DNA from: Streptosporangium sp. NBC_01495
GTDB lineage: Bacteria > Actinomycetota > Actinomycetes > Streptosporangiales > Streptosporangiaceae
Assembly (NCBI RefSeq): GCF_036250735.1
Contig: NZ_CP109430.1
Location: 9,982,001-10,046,000 of the forward strand
DNA length: 64,000 bases
Reading direction: 5' to 3'
Shown: positions 7,397 to 16,175 of the stretch, one piece after another
Numbering within the stretch: position 1 is the stretch's first letter
How the letters are laid out: each line of letters starts with the position of its first letter
Position numbers and translations under genes: made by a program
The notes under the pieces: model-generated
Seen by the model: only the letters and a program-made list of their open reading frames with translations
Told to the model about the DNA's origin: nothing
Database searches by the model: none

Positions 7397-8257
7397 ATGG
7401 ACCGGCATGCACTTGGATCCTTCCTCAGGACGAAGCGAGAACAGCGCGACGCGACTGCCCTCGGGTATGGCACCGAGGGTCGCCGCACCCCCGGACTACG
7501 GCGCTCCGAGGTCGCCGAATTGGCGCACATCTCGGTCGAGCACTATACGAACCTCGAGCAGGCGCGCGGAGCGCGTCCCTCTCGTGACGTGCTCGTCTCG
7601 GTGTCGCGTGCGTTGGAGCTCACGCGTGACGAGGAGACACACCTGTTCGAGCTTGGCGGGCACGCGCGTCCCCGGCCCGCGCATCCCGCCATGGAGGTGG
7701 CCGACAGCATTCTCCAGCTCATTCACAGCCTGCCATCCACCGCAGCCCTCGTTCTCAGCGCCCGGTACGACGTGCTCGCCTGGAACCGGCTCGCGGAAGT
7801 GCTCCTGGAGGACTTCTCCCAGTGTGGATGGGAGCGTAGAAACCTTATTCGGCGCCATTTCCTCCTGGACTCCCTGTCGGGTCAGGGACACTTCAACATG
7901 GACGGGTACTTCGACTTCTCACGCTTCTCCGTCGGCCGGCTGCGAAGCACATTGGCCCGGTACCCCGACGACCACGACACAGTCCGCCTTGTCGAAGAGC
8001 TCCGCGCCCGCAGTGAAGAGTTCGATGCGATGTGGCGCGGTCAAGACGTCAACGTTGATACGCACACGTCAAAGCTCATGAAGCACGAGAAGCTGGGCAA
8101 TCTTCTCCTGGTGTGCGACGTCTTGCAGGTGCCGGACCGTGACCAGCATGTCGTTCTGCTCTCGGCGCCCGACGGTTCGGATACCGCCGAGATTCTGCGA
8201 AGCGCTACGGACGGATCGCTCCCGGCGACCGGGCCGTTCGTCGCTGATCTGGCTTGA
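7397..8257 (+). CDS. XRE-family regulator with MmyB-like ligand-binding domain
   Basis: A cytoplasmic DNA-binding regulator of unknown signal. Residues 1-85 form an XRE helix-turn-helix (LGSFLRTKREQRD, then RRSEVAELAHISVEHYTNLE). The rest (about 105-285) matches the MmyB-type ligand-binding domain common in actinomycetes (VLAWNRLAEVLLEDF, FDFSRFSVGRLRSTLARYP, KLGNLLLVCDVLQVPDRDQH), which has a PAS-like fold. ATG 7397 follows AGGAG with almost no spacing, so the start is not certain. Such regulators usually control an adjacent enzyme gene; the SnoaL-like gene 376 bp downstream is the obvious candidate. This pair separates parB from the parS cluster. Confidence 0.85.
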   Translation: MDRHALGSFLRTKREQRDATALGYGTEGRRTPGLRRSEVAELAHISVEHYTNLEQARGARPSRDVLVSVSRALELTRDEETHLFELGGHARPRPAHPAMEVADSILQLIHSLPSTAALVLSARYDVLAWNRLAEVLLEDFSQCGWERRNLIRRHFLLDSLSGQGHFNMDGYFDFSRFSVGRLRSTLARYPDDHDTVRLVEELRARSEEFDAMWRGQDVNVDTHTSKLMKHEKLGNLLLVCDVLQVPDRDQHVVLLSAPDGSDTAEILRSATDGSLPATGPFVADLA

Positions 8258-8633
8258 CCCCTCACCCGGTGGCGGGTGGAGCCCGCACGGGTACCGATGC
8301 GTCTCCTCGCGCGGCGACGAGACGCGCTGAGCACGCGTCGCGCTGAGCACGCGTCGCGCTGAGCACGCGTCGCGAAACCAGGGTCTCGTGCCAACAGTGC
8401 GCGGTCGCGATCAGCTCTTGGCCTGTTCCCGTCGAAGGGGGTACTCCTTGTGCGTGCCAGAGAGAGGGGGTCTTCGGGCTGAATGGTTGACGAAAGCACC
8501 CGGTGCCGACTTCGCCCGTCCACGTGCGTGCAGTCCATGAGCGCTGGAGCCTCGGCACGTTCGAGCGGTTCCTCGGAATGACAGCGCGGGCACCGACACA
8601 CGGCTTTCTCGGCACAACAGAAGGAGACAGCCC
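8258..8633. other. Gap with 16-bp tandem repeats before SnoaL-like gene
   Basis: 376 bp without a convincing gene. It contains three exact tandem 16-bp units (8325-8372, described separately). The promoter of the downstream gene should lie in the second half. Confidence 0.4.
8325..8372. repeat. Three tandem copies of a 16-bp repeat
   Basis: The unit CGCTGAGCACGCGTCG occurs at 8325-8340, 8341-8356 and 8357-8372 without variation. ACGCGT within it is palindromic. It may be a repeated operator or a slippage product. Confidence 0.9.
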
Positions 8634-9092
8634 ATGACCACCCCCAACGCCCTGGTGATCGCCCAGACATACGTTCGAGCAGTGGAGAGCAAAAACCGTG
8701 ACGGCGTCGCGGCGACACTGGCCGATACCGTCCGGCATATCTTCCCGATCTCCTACGGTCCCGTGGAACACCCGCAGGCGGTGTTCGAGGGCAAGGACGA
8801 GGTGCTCGCCTACATCGACTCGCTCTTCAACAAGTTCTCGTCGATGCGCTGGCCGGCGCCTGACTGGACGGTCTCGGCGGACGGCAGCCGGGCCTTCCTG
8901 GAAGGCAAGGGCGATGGCGTCGTAGCGCACTCCCGGTCGCCCTACCGGAACACCTACATGATTCGCTTCGATCTCGAAAACGGTCTGATCGTGCGGGTCA
9001 CCGAGTACGCGAACTCGGAGTACTACGTCGCTCAGAACATCCCGCCGGTGGAGGTTGAGATCCGCGCCGCCGAGCGGGCGGCCGCCCTGTAA
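8634..9092 (+). CDS. SnoaL-like / NTF2-like domain protein
   Basis: A 152-residue single-domain protein with the alpha+beta cone pattern of SnoaL/ketosteroid-isomerase-like proteins. It opens with a helix (ALVIAQTYVRAVESKNRDGV) and LADTVRHIFPIS. The strands GSRAFLEGKGDG and YMIRFDLENGLIVRVTEYANSEYY, with a C-terminal helix, follow. The family includes cyclases, hydroxylases and isomerases as well as non-enzymatic binders, so the substrate is unknown. ATG 8634 follows AGAAGGAGA at good spacing. The upstream XRE/MmyB-like regulator may control it. Confidence 0.75.
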   Translation: MTTPNALVIAQTYVRAVESKNRDGVAATLADTVRHIFPISYGPVEHPQAVFEGKDEVLAYIDSLFNKFSSMRWPAPDWTVSADGSRAFLEGKGDGVVAHSRSPYRNTYMIRFDLENGLIVRVTEYANSEYYVAQNIPPVEVEIRAAERAAAL

Positions 9093-9130
9093 CGGTCAAT
9101 CCGCGAGCGCCGGGAAGCACTGGCGGCATC

Positions 9131-9144
9131 GTTTCACGTGAAAC
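9131..9144. promoter_or_regulatory. parS site 3
   Basis: Exact GTTTCACGTGAAAC, first of three in a 210-bp intergenic cluster downstream of the SnoaL-like gene. Confidence 0.93.
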
Positions 9145-9288
9145 ATCGGGCGGCAGGACATGCGGTCGGCCCTCGCGAGGCGTGAACTCTCGACGAGGAG
9201 GACGGGCGCAGCGGGAGCGGCGAGATCGCCCGCGGAACGCCTGGGATCTTGTGCGCGGGAGAGGGGCGGCCCGAGGATGGCGGCCGGT

Positions 9289-9302
9289 GTTTCACGTGAA
9301 AC
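9289..9302. promoter_or_regulatory. parS site 4
   Basis: Exact GTTTCACGTGAAAC; with its flanks it gives the full 16-mer TGTTTCACGTGAAACA at 9288-9303. Confidence 0.93.
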
Positions 9303-9326
9303 AGTCACCGTTCCTGAGGGAAGGCC

Positions 9327-9340
9327 GTTTCACGTGAAAC
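9327..9340. promoter_or_regulatory. parS site 5
   Basis: Exact GTTTCACGTGAAAC, 38 bp from site 4 and ending 9 bp before the stop codon of the convergent threonine aldolase gene. Confidence 0.93.
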
Positions 9341-9349
9341 AGATGTCAC

Positions 9350-10408
9350 TCAGGAGCCGACGGCCTCCTGGACGGCGAGACGGATGTCGGCGACGAAAGT
9401 GTCGACATGCTCGGGAGTGGTGTCGAAGGCGGTCACCCAGCGGACCACGTTCTCGGCCGCGTCCCAGACATGGAAGAGATAGCGCTGCTGCAGTTCCGCG
9501 ATGGCCTTCTCTGGGAGGGCGGGGAAGACGGCGTTGGACTGCACGGGATAGCGCAGGGAGACGCCCGGAAGATCGGCGATCCCCTCGGCCAGGCGGTGGG
9601 CCATGACGTTGGCGTGGGCGGCGTTCTCGCGCCAGAGCTCCTCGGTGAGGAGGGCGGTCAGCTGGGCGGAGACGAAGCGCATCTTGGAGGCGAGCTGCAT
9701 CCCCTGCTTGCGTAGGAACGACGCCGGGGCGTCCAGCTCCGGGCGGAGAACCACGAGCGCCTCGGCACCCATGGCGCCGTTCTTGGTACCCCCGAAGCTG
9801 AGCAGGTCCACGCCCGCGTCCGTGGTGAGGGAGCGGAGCGAGCAGCCGAGCTCGGCCGCCGCGTTGGCCAGCCGGGCGCCGTCCATGTGCAGGAAGAGGT
9901 TGTGCGCGTGCGCGAACTCCGCGAGCTCGGCGATCTCGTCGGCGGTGTAGCAGGTGCCGCACTCGGTCACCTGGGAGATGGAGACGACCCTGGGCTGGGA
10001 GTGGTGCTCATCCCCCAGCACGGACAGTTGGCCACGGATGTCGTCCACGGAGATCTTGCCGTCCCCCGTGGGAAGGGTGACCAGCTTGGCGCCCAGCACG
10101 CGTTCGGCGGCACCGCACTCGTTGGTGTTGATGTGGGCGGTGGCCGGGCAGAGCACCGCGTCGTACGCCCGGAGTACGAGCCCGAGGCCCACGACGTTGG
10201 CGCCGGTGCCGTTGAACATCGGGTAGGCGGTCGCGTGGGCGCCGAACTCGGCGCGGAAGGTGTCCTTCATCGCGGTGGTCCAGGCATCCCCGCCGTAGGC
10301 GAGGGCGTCTCCGGCGTTCGCTTCGAGGATGGCGGTGAGAACCGCAGGGTGCACGCCCGCGTGGTTGTCGCTGGCGAAGCTCTTGGGGAATGGGGTGGAG
10401 GTCAGCAC
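9350..10408 (-). CDS. Low-specificity L-threonine aldolase
   Basis: A pyridoxal-phosphate enzyme that splits L-threonine or L-allo-threonine into glycine and acetaldehyde. The 352-residue product shows the fold-type I pattern: FASDNHAGVHP at 11-21, FNGTGANVVGL around 65-75, the HMDGARL motif at 174-180 and the PLP lysine in SFGGTKNGAMG (Lys209). Start is GTG 10408. Its 3' end abuts the parS cluster, so ParB spreading could cover it. Family members also act on other beta-hydroxy amino acids, so substrate choice is not fixed by sequence. Confidence 0.88.
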   Translation of the reverse strand: MLTSTPFPKSFASDNHAGVHPAVLTAILEANAGDALAYGGDAWTTAMKDTFRAEFGAHATAYPMFNGTGANVVGLGLVLRAYDAVLCPATAHINTNECGAAERVLGAKLVTLPTGDGKISVDDIRGQLSVLGDEHHSQPRVVSISQVTECGTCYTADEIAELAEFAHAHNLFLHMDGARLANAAAELGCSLRSLTTDAGVDLLSFGGTKNGAMGAEALVVLRPELDAPASFLRKQGMQLASKMRFVSAQLTALLTEELWRENAAHANVMAHRLAEGIADLPGVSLRYPVQSNAVFPALPEKAIAELQQRYLFHVWDAAENVVRWVTAFDTTPEHVDTFVADIRLAVQEAVGS

Positions 10409-10865
10409 ACGGCCAGCGTAAGGGGAAGCCCGACCTGTTCACCGACCCGGCCCGCCCGCCCGCCCCACGATTCGATCCGGCCGTCCGCCCGCCGACCTGG
10501 CCCGCCCGCCCGTAGGCCCGGCCCGTCCACCCGCCGATTCGATCCGGCCTGTCACTCGCCCGCCCGTCGACCCGGTCCGTCCACCGGAATCGTCCTCGTT
10601 CGCCGGCTCGGTTCCCGTACGGGAAGGCCGGCCTTGATCGGGCCCGTTCGGCGACTCGACTCGGCATGGGCCCGATCCGTCCACCGTGGATCGCCTCGCT
10701 CGTCGGCTCGGTCCCCATACCGGGAAAGCCGACCCCTGTCCGGCCCGTTCGGCGACTCGACACGGGCCCGATCCGTCCACGGGGATCACCTCGCCGGCCC
10801 GGTTCCCGTACGGGAAGGCCGCTCCCGTCCACCGGTGCGGCCCTCGCGGGAGAGCCGGGCGGGGA
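10409..10865. repeat. Intergenic region of imperfect ~100-bp repeats
   Basis: A 457-bp, extremely C-rich gap. From about 10566 to 10821, roughly three imperfect tandem units can be aligned through the motif GGTTCCCGTACGGGAAGGCC, seen at 10610, in degenerate form at 10710, and at 10801. The phrase GGCCCGTTCGGCGACTCGAC also recurs at about 10641 and 10742. TTCCCGTACGGGAA (10612-10625 and 10803-10816) is a perfect 14-bp palindrome. I see no gene. The gap holds the aldolase promoter and the 3' flank of the ligase gene. Confidence 0.7.
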
Positions 10866-11819
10866 TCAGGCCCCGCGGATGGCGGCCTGTTCCAGGAGGA
10901 CCCGGCAGAGGGTGCCGAGGTCGTCCCCGGCGGCCTCCGCGGCCATGGGGAGGAGGGACGTCTCGGTCATCCCCGGGGCGACGTTCACTTCGAGGAAGTG
11001 GGGCAGGCCGTCCGCGTCGACGATCAGGTCGGTACGGGAGATGTCCCTGAGGCCGAGGGCCGTGTGCGCGGTCACGGCCATCTCGGCGCAGGCCGCCGAC
11101 GCCTCGGGCGAGAGGCGTGCCGGGGCGAAGAACTCGGTGTGCCCGGCGGTGTAGCGGGCCGCGTAGTCGTACACGCCCTCGTTGGCGACGATCTCCACGG
11201 GGGGCAGTGCCACCGGCCCGCTCCCGAGGTCGACCACGGAGACGGCGACCTCGACCCCTTCGACACAGCGCTCGATCAGCGCGGTGTCACCGTAGGCGAA
11301 GCAGCCGACCATGGCGGCGGGGAACTCCTCGGCGCTGCGGACGATCGACGCGCCGAGCGCCGAGCCGCCGCGGGACGGCTTGACGAACAGGGGAAGGCCG
11401 AGGCGGTCCACGATGCGGGCCAGCACCGCGGAGGCGCCGAGGTCGTGGAAGGTCTCCTTGGGCAGCGTCACCGACTCGGGGGTGCGCAGCCCGACGGAGC
11501 GGACGACGGTCTTGGCGGTGGGCTTGTCGTAGGCGACCCGGCAGGCGTCGGGGCCGGCGCCGACGTACGGGACGGAGAGGAGTTCGAGGACCGAGCGGAT
11601 GGCGCCGTCCTCGCCCGCTCCGCCGTGAAGGGTGACGAAGACCGCGTCCGGCGGGTCCGCGAGCACGGAGGGAACCAGTGTCGCGTCGGTGTCCCGGGTC
11701 TCCACGGAGACCCCCGCCGCCCGCAGCACCTCGCTCACCCGCCGGCCCGAACGCAGCGAGACCTCCCGCTCGTAGGAGAGCCCGCCCGCCAGGACGAGCA
11801 CATGGCCCAGGTCACTCAT
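10866..11819 (-). CDS. ddl: D-alanine--D-alanine ligase
   Basis: An ATP-grasp ligase that joins two D-alanines for the peptidoglycan stem peptide. The 317-residue protein has SYEREVSLRSGRRV (equivalent of the EHEVS motif) at about 15-28 and VFVTLHGGAGEDG for the first substrate loop. FVKPSRGGSALGAS is the ATP-grasp region, and HFLEVNVAPGMTETS carries the metal and Mg-ATP ligands near the C-terminus. It is a little shorter than typical Ddl enzymes, and the motif usually read as EVNTLPGMT is EVNVAPGMT. It could therefore be a second Ddl or a related D-ala-D-X ligase. The start near 11819 gives MSDLGHVLVLAGG. Confidence 0.8.
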   Translation of the reverse strand: MSDLGHVLVLAGGLSYEREVSLRSGRRVSEVLRAAGVSVETRDTDATLVPSVLADPPDAVFVTLHGGAGEDGAIRSVLELLSVPYVGAGPDACRVAYDKPTAKTVVRSVGLRTPESVTLPKETFHDLGASAVLARIVDRLGLPLFVKPSRGGSALGASIVRSAEEFPAAMVGCFAYGDTALIERCVEGVEVAVSVVDLGSGPVALPPVEIVANEGVYDYAARYTAGHTEFFAPARLSPEASAACAEMAVTAHTALGLRDISRTDLIVDADGLPHFLEVNVAPGMTETSLLPMAAEAAGDDLGTLCRVLLEQAAIRGA

Positions 11820-12015
11820 CCGACATACCTCTCGTCAAGGCCCGCTCCGAGCCTGTCCTGTCGCTCTCGTCACGCGCGGCCCGGTTGTCCCGACGGATCA
11901 GGATCGATCACCGCGCACCGGCGCAGGAAGTCACCGTACGGCACCGGAGGGAGGAGCTCATGCCGGAGGTGCCCCGTGGCACGGGACACCTGCCGGGGGG
12001 CGGGACGTGGCGGGG

Positions 12016-13344
12016 TTACGCGAGGTCGGGGCCCGGGGTGTCGATACCGGCGCGTTCGGCGGGCGAGCCGGTCCCGAAGGTGTCGCGGACACGGAGCTCC
12101 TGCCCGATCACCCCGGCCAGGCGGCGGACGCCCTCGCGGATGCGGTCGGGCTCGGGATAGCAGTAGGAGAGCCGCATGTGCCGCGCGCCGCCGCCGTCGG
12201 CGAAGAAACCGGTGCCCGGTACGAAGGCCACCCGCTCCGCGACCGCGCGGGGCAGGAGCGCCTTGGAGTCGAGCCCCTCGGGGAGGGTGGCCCAAACAAA
12301 GAACCCGCCACCGGGGCGGGTCCAGGTGACGCCGTCGGGCATCAGGGCCTCCAGCGAGGAGAGCATGGTGTCGCGGCGCTCGCGGTAGAGCTCCCTGAAC
12401 GACTTGATCTGCTCGCGCCAGGGCTGGGTGGCGAGATACTGGCCGACGGCCAGCTGGGTGAAGGAGGAGTGCGACAGGACCGCGGACTCCATCGCCAGCA
12501 CCAGTTTCTCGCGGATGGCGTGCGGGGCGAGGGCCCAGCCGACCCGGAAACCGGGGGCCAGGGTCTTGGAGAACGAGCCGAGGTAGACGACGCCGTCGGC
12601 GTTGTCGGCGCGCAGCGTCCGCATGGGCTCGCCGTCGAAGCCGAGCATGCCGTACGGGTTGTCCTCGACGATCAGCACGTCGGCCCGCTGGCAGATCTCC
12701 AAAACCTGCTGCCTGCGCGCGACGCTGAGCGTCACGCCCGCGGGGTTCTGGAAGGTGGGGATCGTGTAGAGGAACTTGATCCGGTTGCCCGCGCTCTTCA
12801 GGGCGTAGATGGTCTGGGCCAGCGACTCGGGGACGATGCCCTCGCTGTCCATCGCGATATGGATGACCTTGGCCTGGTAGGCGGAGAAGGTGCCCAGGGC
12901 TCCGACGTAGGAGGGTCCCTCGGCGAGCACGACGTCACCCGGGTCGATGAAGATCCGGGTGATCAGGTCGAGGGCCTGCTGGGAGCCGACGGTCACGACG
13001 ACATCGTCCGAGTTGGCCTCGATCCCCTCCATCCGCATGACGTCGCAGATCTGCTCGCGCAGGTGCGGGTCGCCCTGTCCCGAGCCGTACTGGAGCGCGA
13101 CGGGGCCGCGTTTGGCGATCAGGTCGGCGACCAGCTCTCCCACCACGTCCAGGGGGAGGGCGGTGACGTACGGCATGCCGCCGGCGAGCGAGACCACCTC
13201 GGGCCTCGACGCGACGGAGAAGAGAGCTCGCACCTCGGAGGCGACCATCCCGGTTGCCCGTGCCGCGTAACGGTCGACGTAGGCGTCGATGCGCGACCCT
13301 TGGGTCGGGGCGATGGTCTGACCGTGATCGTTGTCCTGGGGCAC
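12016..13344 (-). CDS. PLP-dependent aminotransferase (class I/II)
   Basis: A fold-type I aminotransferase of the 2-aminoadipate/LysN-like group. From GTG 13344, 7 nt after an AGGAGG site, the protein has 442 residues; the longer frame from 13374 is not needed. Signatures are VVSLAGGMPYV near the N-terminus, VTVGSQQALDLITRIF, YTIPTFQNPAGVTLS, VEDNPYGML and the PLP lysine in GSFSKTLAPGFRVGW. FVPGTGFFADGGGARHMRLS is the C-terminal substrate-binding region. The real amino donor is unknown. Aminotransferases of this type sit between parB and trxA in many actinomycetes. Confidence 0.85.
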   Translation of the reverse strand: MPQDNDHGQTIAPTQGSRIDAYVDRYAARATGMVASEVRALFSVASRPEVVSLAGGMPYVTALPLDVVGELVADLIAKRGPVALQYGSGQGDPHLREQICDVMRMEGIEANSDDVVVTVGSQQALDLITRIFIDPGDVVLAEGPSYVGALGTFSAYQAKVIHIAMDSEGIVPESLAQTIYALKSAGNRIKFLYTIPTFQNPAGVTLSVARRQQVLEICQRADVLIVEDNPYGMLGFDGEPMRTLRADNADGVVYLGSFSKTLAPGFRVGWALAPHAIREKLVLAMESAVLSHSSFTQLAVGQYLATQPWREQIKSFRELYRERRDTMLSSLEALMPDGVTWTRPGGGFFVWATLPEGLDSKALLPRAVAERVAFVPGTGFFADGGGARHMRLSYCYPEPDRIREGVRRLAGVIGQELRVRDTFGTGSPAERAGIDTPGPDLA

Positions 13345-13547
13345 GGTCCACCTCCTAGGTTGTGTGGAGCACAAAAGCGCTCATACCAGAGAAACCAGGG
13401 TACGTCAGGGGCTGTAGTCGTCTGCGTGTGGGGACGGGACCTCCTGAAACCAAGACCCGCACTGGGCTACGATGCCAGCTGGAGACGCCGTTTTCGCGCG
13501 TTTTTCGCCATGGCTTGCACTCGTCTCGCCAGGATTGGGGCCAACAG

Positions 13548-14168
13548 GTGTCGCGTCGGCTGGCAAACGTCACCCTCGACAATCTCGACGACCTGCCGCG
13601 CCGCTGCCGCCGGTGCGTCTTCTGGGAGCTCGATCCCGTCAACGCGGACCGGGCCGTGAAGGCCGGTGATCCGGGACTTGAGAAGGAGGCCTGGATCTCC
13701 TCGACCCTGCTGGAGTGGGGAAGCTGCGGCAAGATCGTCTATGTGGACGGGGTGGCGGCCGGATTCGTGCTCTACGCGCCGCCCCACTACGTGCCGCGCT
13801 CGGTGGCCTTCCCGACCTCCCCGGTCAGCGCGGACGCGGTGCTGCTGATGACCGCGCACATCATCCCGGAGTTCTCCGGGGGCGGCCTGGGCCGGATGCT
13901 GGTCCAGGGCGTGGCAAAGGACCTGACCCGGCGCGGGGTGCGGGCGATCGAGGCGTTCGGCGACCTGAAGTGGGAGCAGCCGGGCGCGTGCCTGATGCCC
14001 GCCGACTACCTGCTCTCCGTGGGTTTCAAGACGGTACGTCCGCACCTGCGCTTCCCCCGCCTCCGCCTGGAGCTCAAGAACGCCGTCTCGTGGCGTGAGG
14101 ACGTCGAGGTGGCACTGGAGAGGCTCCTCGGGTCGATGAGTCCCGAGAGGGCACTGCGGCCCGTCTGA
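13548..14168 (+). CDS. GNAT-family N-acetyltransferase
   Basis: A probable acetyl-CoA-dependent acyltransferase of unknown substrate. The conserved part begins LANVTLDNLDDLPRRCRRC. I place the start at GTG 13548, giving 206 aa, although upstream sequence stays open to 13362 and the binding site is weak. The acetyl-CoA loop is the stretch IIPEFSGGGLGRMLVQGV, similar to the GNAT Q/RxxGxG/A motif. A short Cys pair (RRCRRC) near the N-terminus, followed by FWELD, resembles related actinobacterial proteins. The gene runs towards trxA, with a shared bidirectional terminator. Confidence 0.75.
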   Translation: MSRRLANVTLDNLDDLPRRCRRCVFWELDPVNADRAVKAGDPGLEKEAWISSTLLEWGSCGKIVYVDGVAAGFVLYAPPHYVPRSVAFPTSPVSADAVLLMTAHIIPEFSGGGLGRMLVQGVAKDLTRRGVRAIEAFGDLKWEQPGACLMPADYLLSVGFKTVRPHLRFPRLRLELKNAVSWREDVEVALERLLGSMSPERALRPV

Positions 14169-14308
14169 GACCCTCTGGAGCCCGTACGCCACGCTCTGGG
14201 GCCGAACGGGCCTTCCCCGGAGCCGAACGCGTCCTCCGGGGGCCGTGAGCCCGCTTCCGGGGATCTCGTGAGCCCGCCCGGCGCACGGCGGGGAAGCCCC
14301 GCGCATGT

Positions 14309-14340
14309 GAAAGCCCCCCGCGGTGAGACGGGGGGCTTTC
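14309..14340. terminator. Bidirectional terminator between GNAT gene and trxA
   Basis: Stem 14309-14320 (GAAAGCCCCCCG) pairs perfectly with 14329-14340 around an 8-nt loop. The A/T ends of the stem allow it to serve both converging genes. Confidence 0.75.
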
Positions 14341-14412
14341 AGTGGGTGGGTGTGCCGCTCGGAAGCGGGTGATACGGGCGGACGCCGTGGGGGGCGGCCG
14401 ACCGCAGGGGGC

Positions 14413-14736
14413 CTAAATGATGCCCTCAAGCTCGCGAAGCAGCATGGCCTTCGGCTTGGCGCCGATGATCTGCTTCACAACCTCTCCGTTCTTATAGACG
14501 TTCAAAGTAGGAATCTGGAGTACGCCGTAGTTTGTCGCCGTTGCCGGATTCTCGTCGACGTTGAGCTTGACGACGGTGAGCTTCTCGGCGTTCTCGCCGG
14601 CGATCTCCTCCAGGATGGGCGCGACCTGGCGGCACGGGCCGCACCACTCGGCCCAGAAGTCGACGATGACGGGCTTGTCGCTCTTGAGGACGTCGGCCTC
14701 GAAGCTGGCGTCGGTCACGTGCTTGATGGTGCCCAA
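14413..14736 (-). CDS. trxA: Thioredoxin
   Basis: A 107-residue cytoplasmic disulfide reductase. The active site is W31-C-G-P-C35 and the cis-proline loop is QIPTLNVYKNGE. The opening MGTIKHVTDASFEADVL is typical. It is on the same strand as trxB, 254 bp downstream of it, and probably supplies the enzyme that TrxB reduces. In Streptomyces the equivalent pair belongs to an oxidative-stress sigma regulon; whether that holds here is inference. Confidence 0.96.
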   Translation of the reverse strand: MGTIKHVTDASFEADVLKSDKPVIVDFWAEWCGPCRQVAPILEEIAGENAEKLTVVKLNVDENPATATNYGVLQIPTLNVYKNGEVVKQIIGAKPKAMLLRELEGII

Positions 14737-14990
14737 GGTTCCTGCTCTCCCTCTTGCCTGAAGACTTGCCTGAGGACTGTTACCCGATGACGGTGCCGAT
14801 GGGTGCGCACCCGGCGCTCACCGGGTGCGCGTCCGGTGCGCGTCTGACGCGCTGTCGTCCGACGGCGTGCCGACGCCGTGTCCAGCTGTGTCCGGCGGCG
14901 TGTGACGGCGTGTGACGGCGCTTGAGGCGCTTGGGCCCTTGAGGCCCGTCCTGTCGGGCGGCGATCCCGCTCGCCGTCACCCGCCGGTCG

Positions 14991-15923
14991 TCACGCGCTC
15001 TCGTGCTCGGCCAGCCAGCGCTCGGAGTCGAGCGAGGCGGCGCAGCCGGTGCCCGCGGCGGTGATCGCCTGACGGTAGGTGTGGTCGACGACGTCGCCCG
15101 CGGCGAAGACGCCGTCCAGGTTGGTGCGGGTCGAGGGCGCGTCCACCTTGATGTAACCCTCGTCGTCCAGCTCCACCTGGCCCTTGACCAGCTCGGTGCG
15201 GGGGTCGTGCCCGATCGCGATGAACAGGCCGGTGGCCGCCAGCTCGCTCTCCGCGCCGGTCTTGAGGTTGCGTACCCGCACCCCGCTCACCTTGCTCTCG
15301 CCCAGCACGTCGACGACCTCGCTGTCCCACAGGAAGCGGATCTTCTCGTTGGCGAACGCCCGATCCCGCATGATCTTGCTGGCGCGCAGCTCGTCCCGAC
15401 GGTGCACGACCGTCACCGACGCCGCGAACCGGGTCAGGAAGGTCGCCTCCTCCATCGCGGTGTCGCCGCCGCCGACGACCACGATGTCCTGGCCGCGGAA
15501 GAAGAACCCGTCACAGGTGGCGCACCAGGACACGCCGTGTCCCGACAGCCGCTTCTCGTTCGGCACGCCCAGCTCGCGGTAGCCCGACCCGGTGGCCAGG
15601 ATGACGGACCTGGCGTAGTAGGTGTCGGTGGCGGTCTTGACGACCTTGGGGGTGGCGGCCAGGTCGACTTCGAGCACGTCGTCGGCGACCAGCTCGGCGC
15701 CGAACCGCTCGGCCTGCTTACGCAGCCCGTCCATCAGGTCCGGGCCCATGATCCCGTCGGGGAAACCGGGGAAGTTCTCCACCTCGGTGGTGTTCATCAG
15801 AGCGCCACCCGCGGTGACCGACCCCTCGAAGACCAGCGGGTTGAGGTCGGCACGCGCGGAGTACACCGCCGATGTGTAACCGGCGGGACCCGATCCGATG
15901 ATGATCACATTCCGGACGTCCAT
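14991..15923 (-). CDS. trxB: Thioredoxin reductase (NADPH)
   Basis: A flavoprotein that passes electrons from NADPH to thioredoxin. I start at ATG 15923 ([15 protein letters not shown], 310 aa), with GAGGGAGAGG upstream; a TTG at 15965 would add 14 residues. The FAD-binding GSGPAG is at 10-15, the redox disulfide CATC at 134-137 and the NADPH-binding GGGDTA at about 150. [15 protein letters not shown] near the C-terminus is the second FAD motif. The gap to trxA contains short GTGTGACGGCG direct repeats but no gene. Confidence 0.95.
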   Translation of the reverse strand: MDVRNVIIIGSGPAGYTSAVYSARADLNPLVFEGSVTAGGALMNTTEVENFPGFPDGIMGPDLMDGLRKQAERFGAELVADDVLEVDLAATPKVVKTATDTYYARSVILATGSGYRELGVPNEKRLSGHGVSWCATCDGFFFRGQDIVVVGGGDTAMEEATFLTRFAASVTVVHRRDELRASKIMRDRAFANEKIRFLWDSEVVDVLGESKVSGVRVRNLKTGAESELAATGLFIAIGHDPRTELVKGQVELDDEGYIKVDAPSTRTNLDGVFAAGDVVDHTYRQAITAAGTGCAASLDSERWLAEHESA

Positions 15924-16028
15924 CTGCGCTCGCGCCTCTCCCTCTGTCGATGCCACCGGCGTCAACAGATCCTAGGCGCCGGTGATTCCCGCCCGGCGCG
16001 GTGACGGATCCACCGGTGGAACGGGAAA

Positions 16029-16056
16029 GCCCGGCACGGACGAATCCATGCCGGGC
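16029..16056 (-). terminator. Hairpin downstream of the anti-sigma gene
   Basis: GCCCGGCA (16029-16036) pairs with TGCCGGGC (16049-16056) over a 12-nt loop, between the anti-sigma stop and trxB. Read on the minus strand it is followed by TTTCCC, so it is a moderate terminator candidate. Confidence 0.45.
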
Positions 16057-16175
16057 ACCCACGAAAAAGGACGAGGGCTTTGGGAGCGGATTACCCGCCA
16101 CCGATCACCCCGGGTGTCTCACCACCGGTCGCCCCGGATGGCCTGTCGAGGTCATCCGGGGCCACTTCGTCCCGG

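Noticed and set aside
8325-8372. CRISPR array
   Set aside because: The 16-bp units abut directly without spacers, and no cas gene is nearby.
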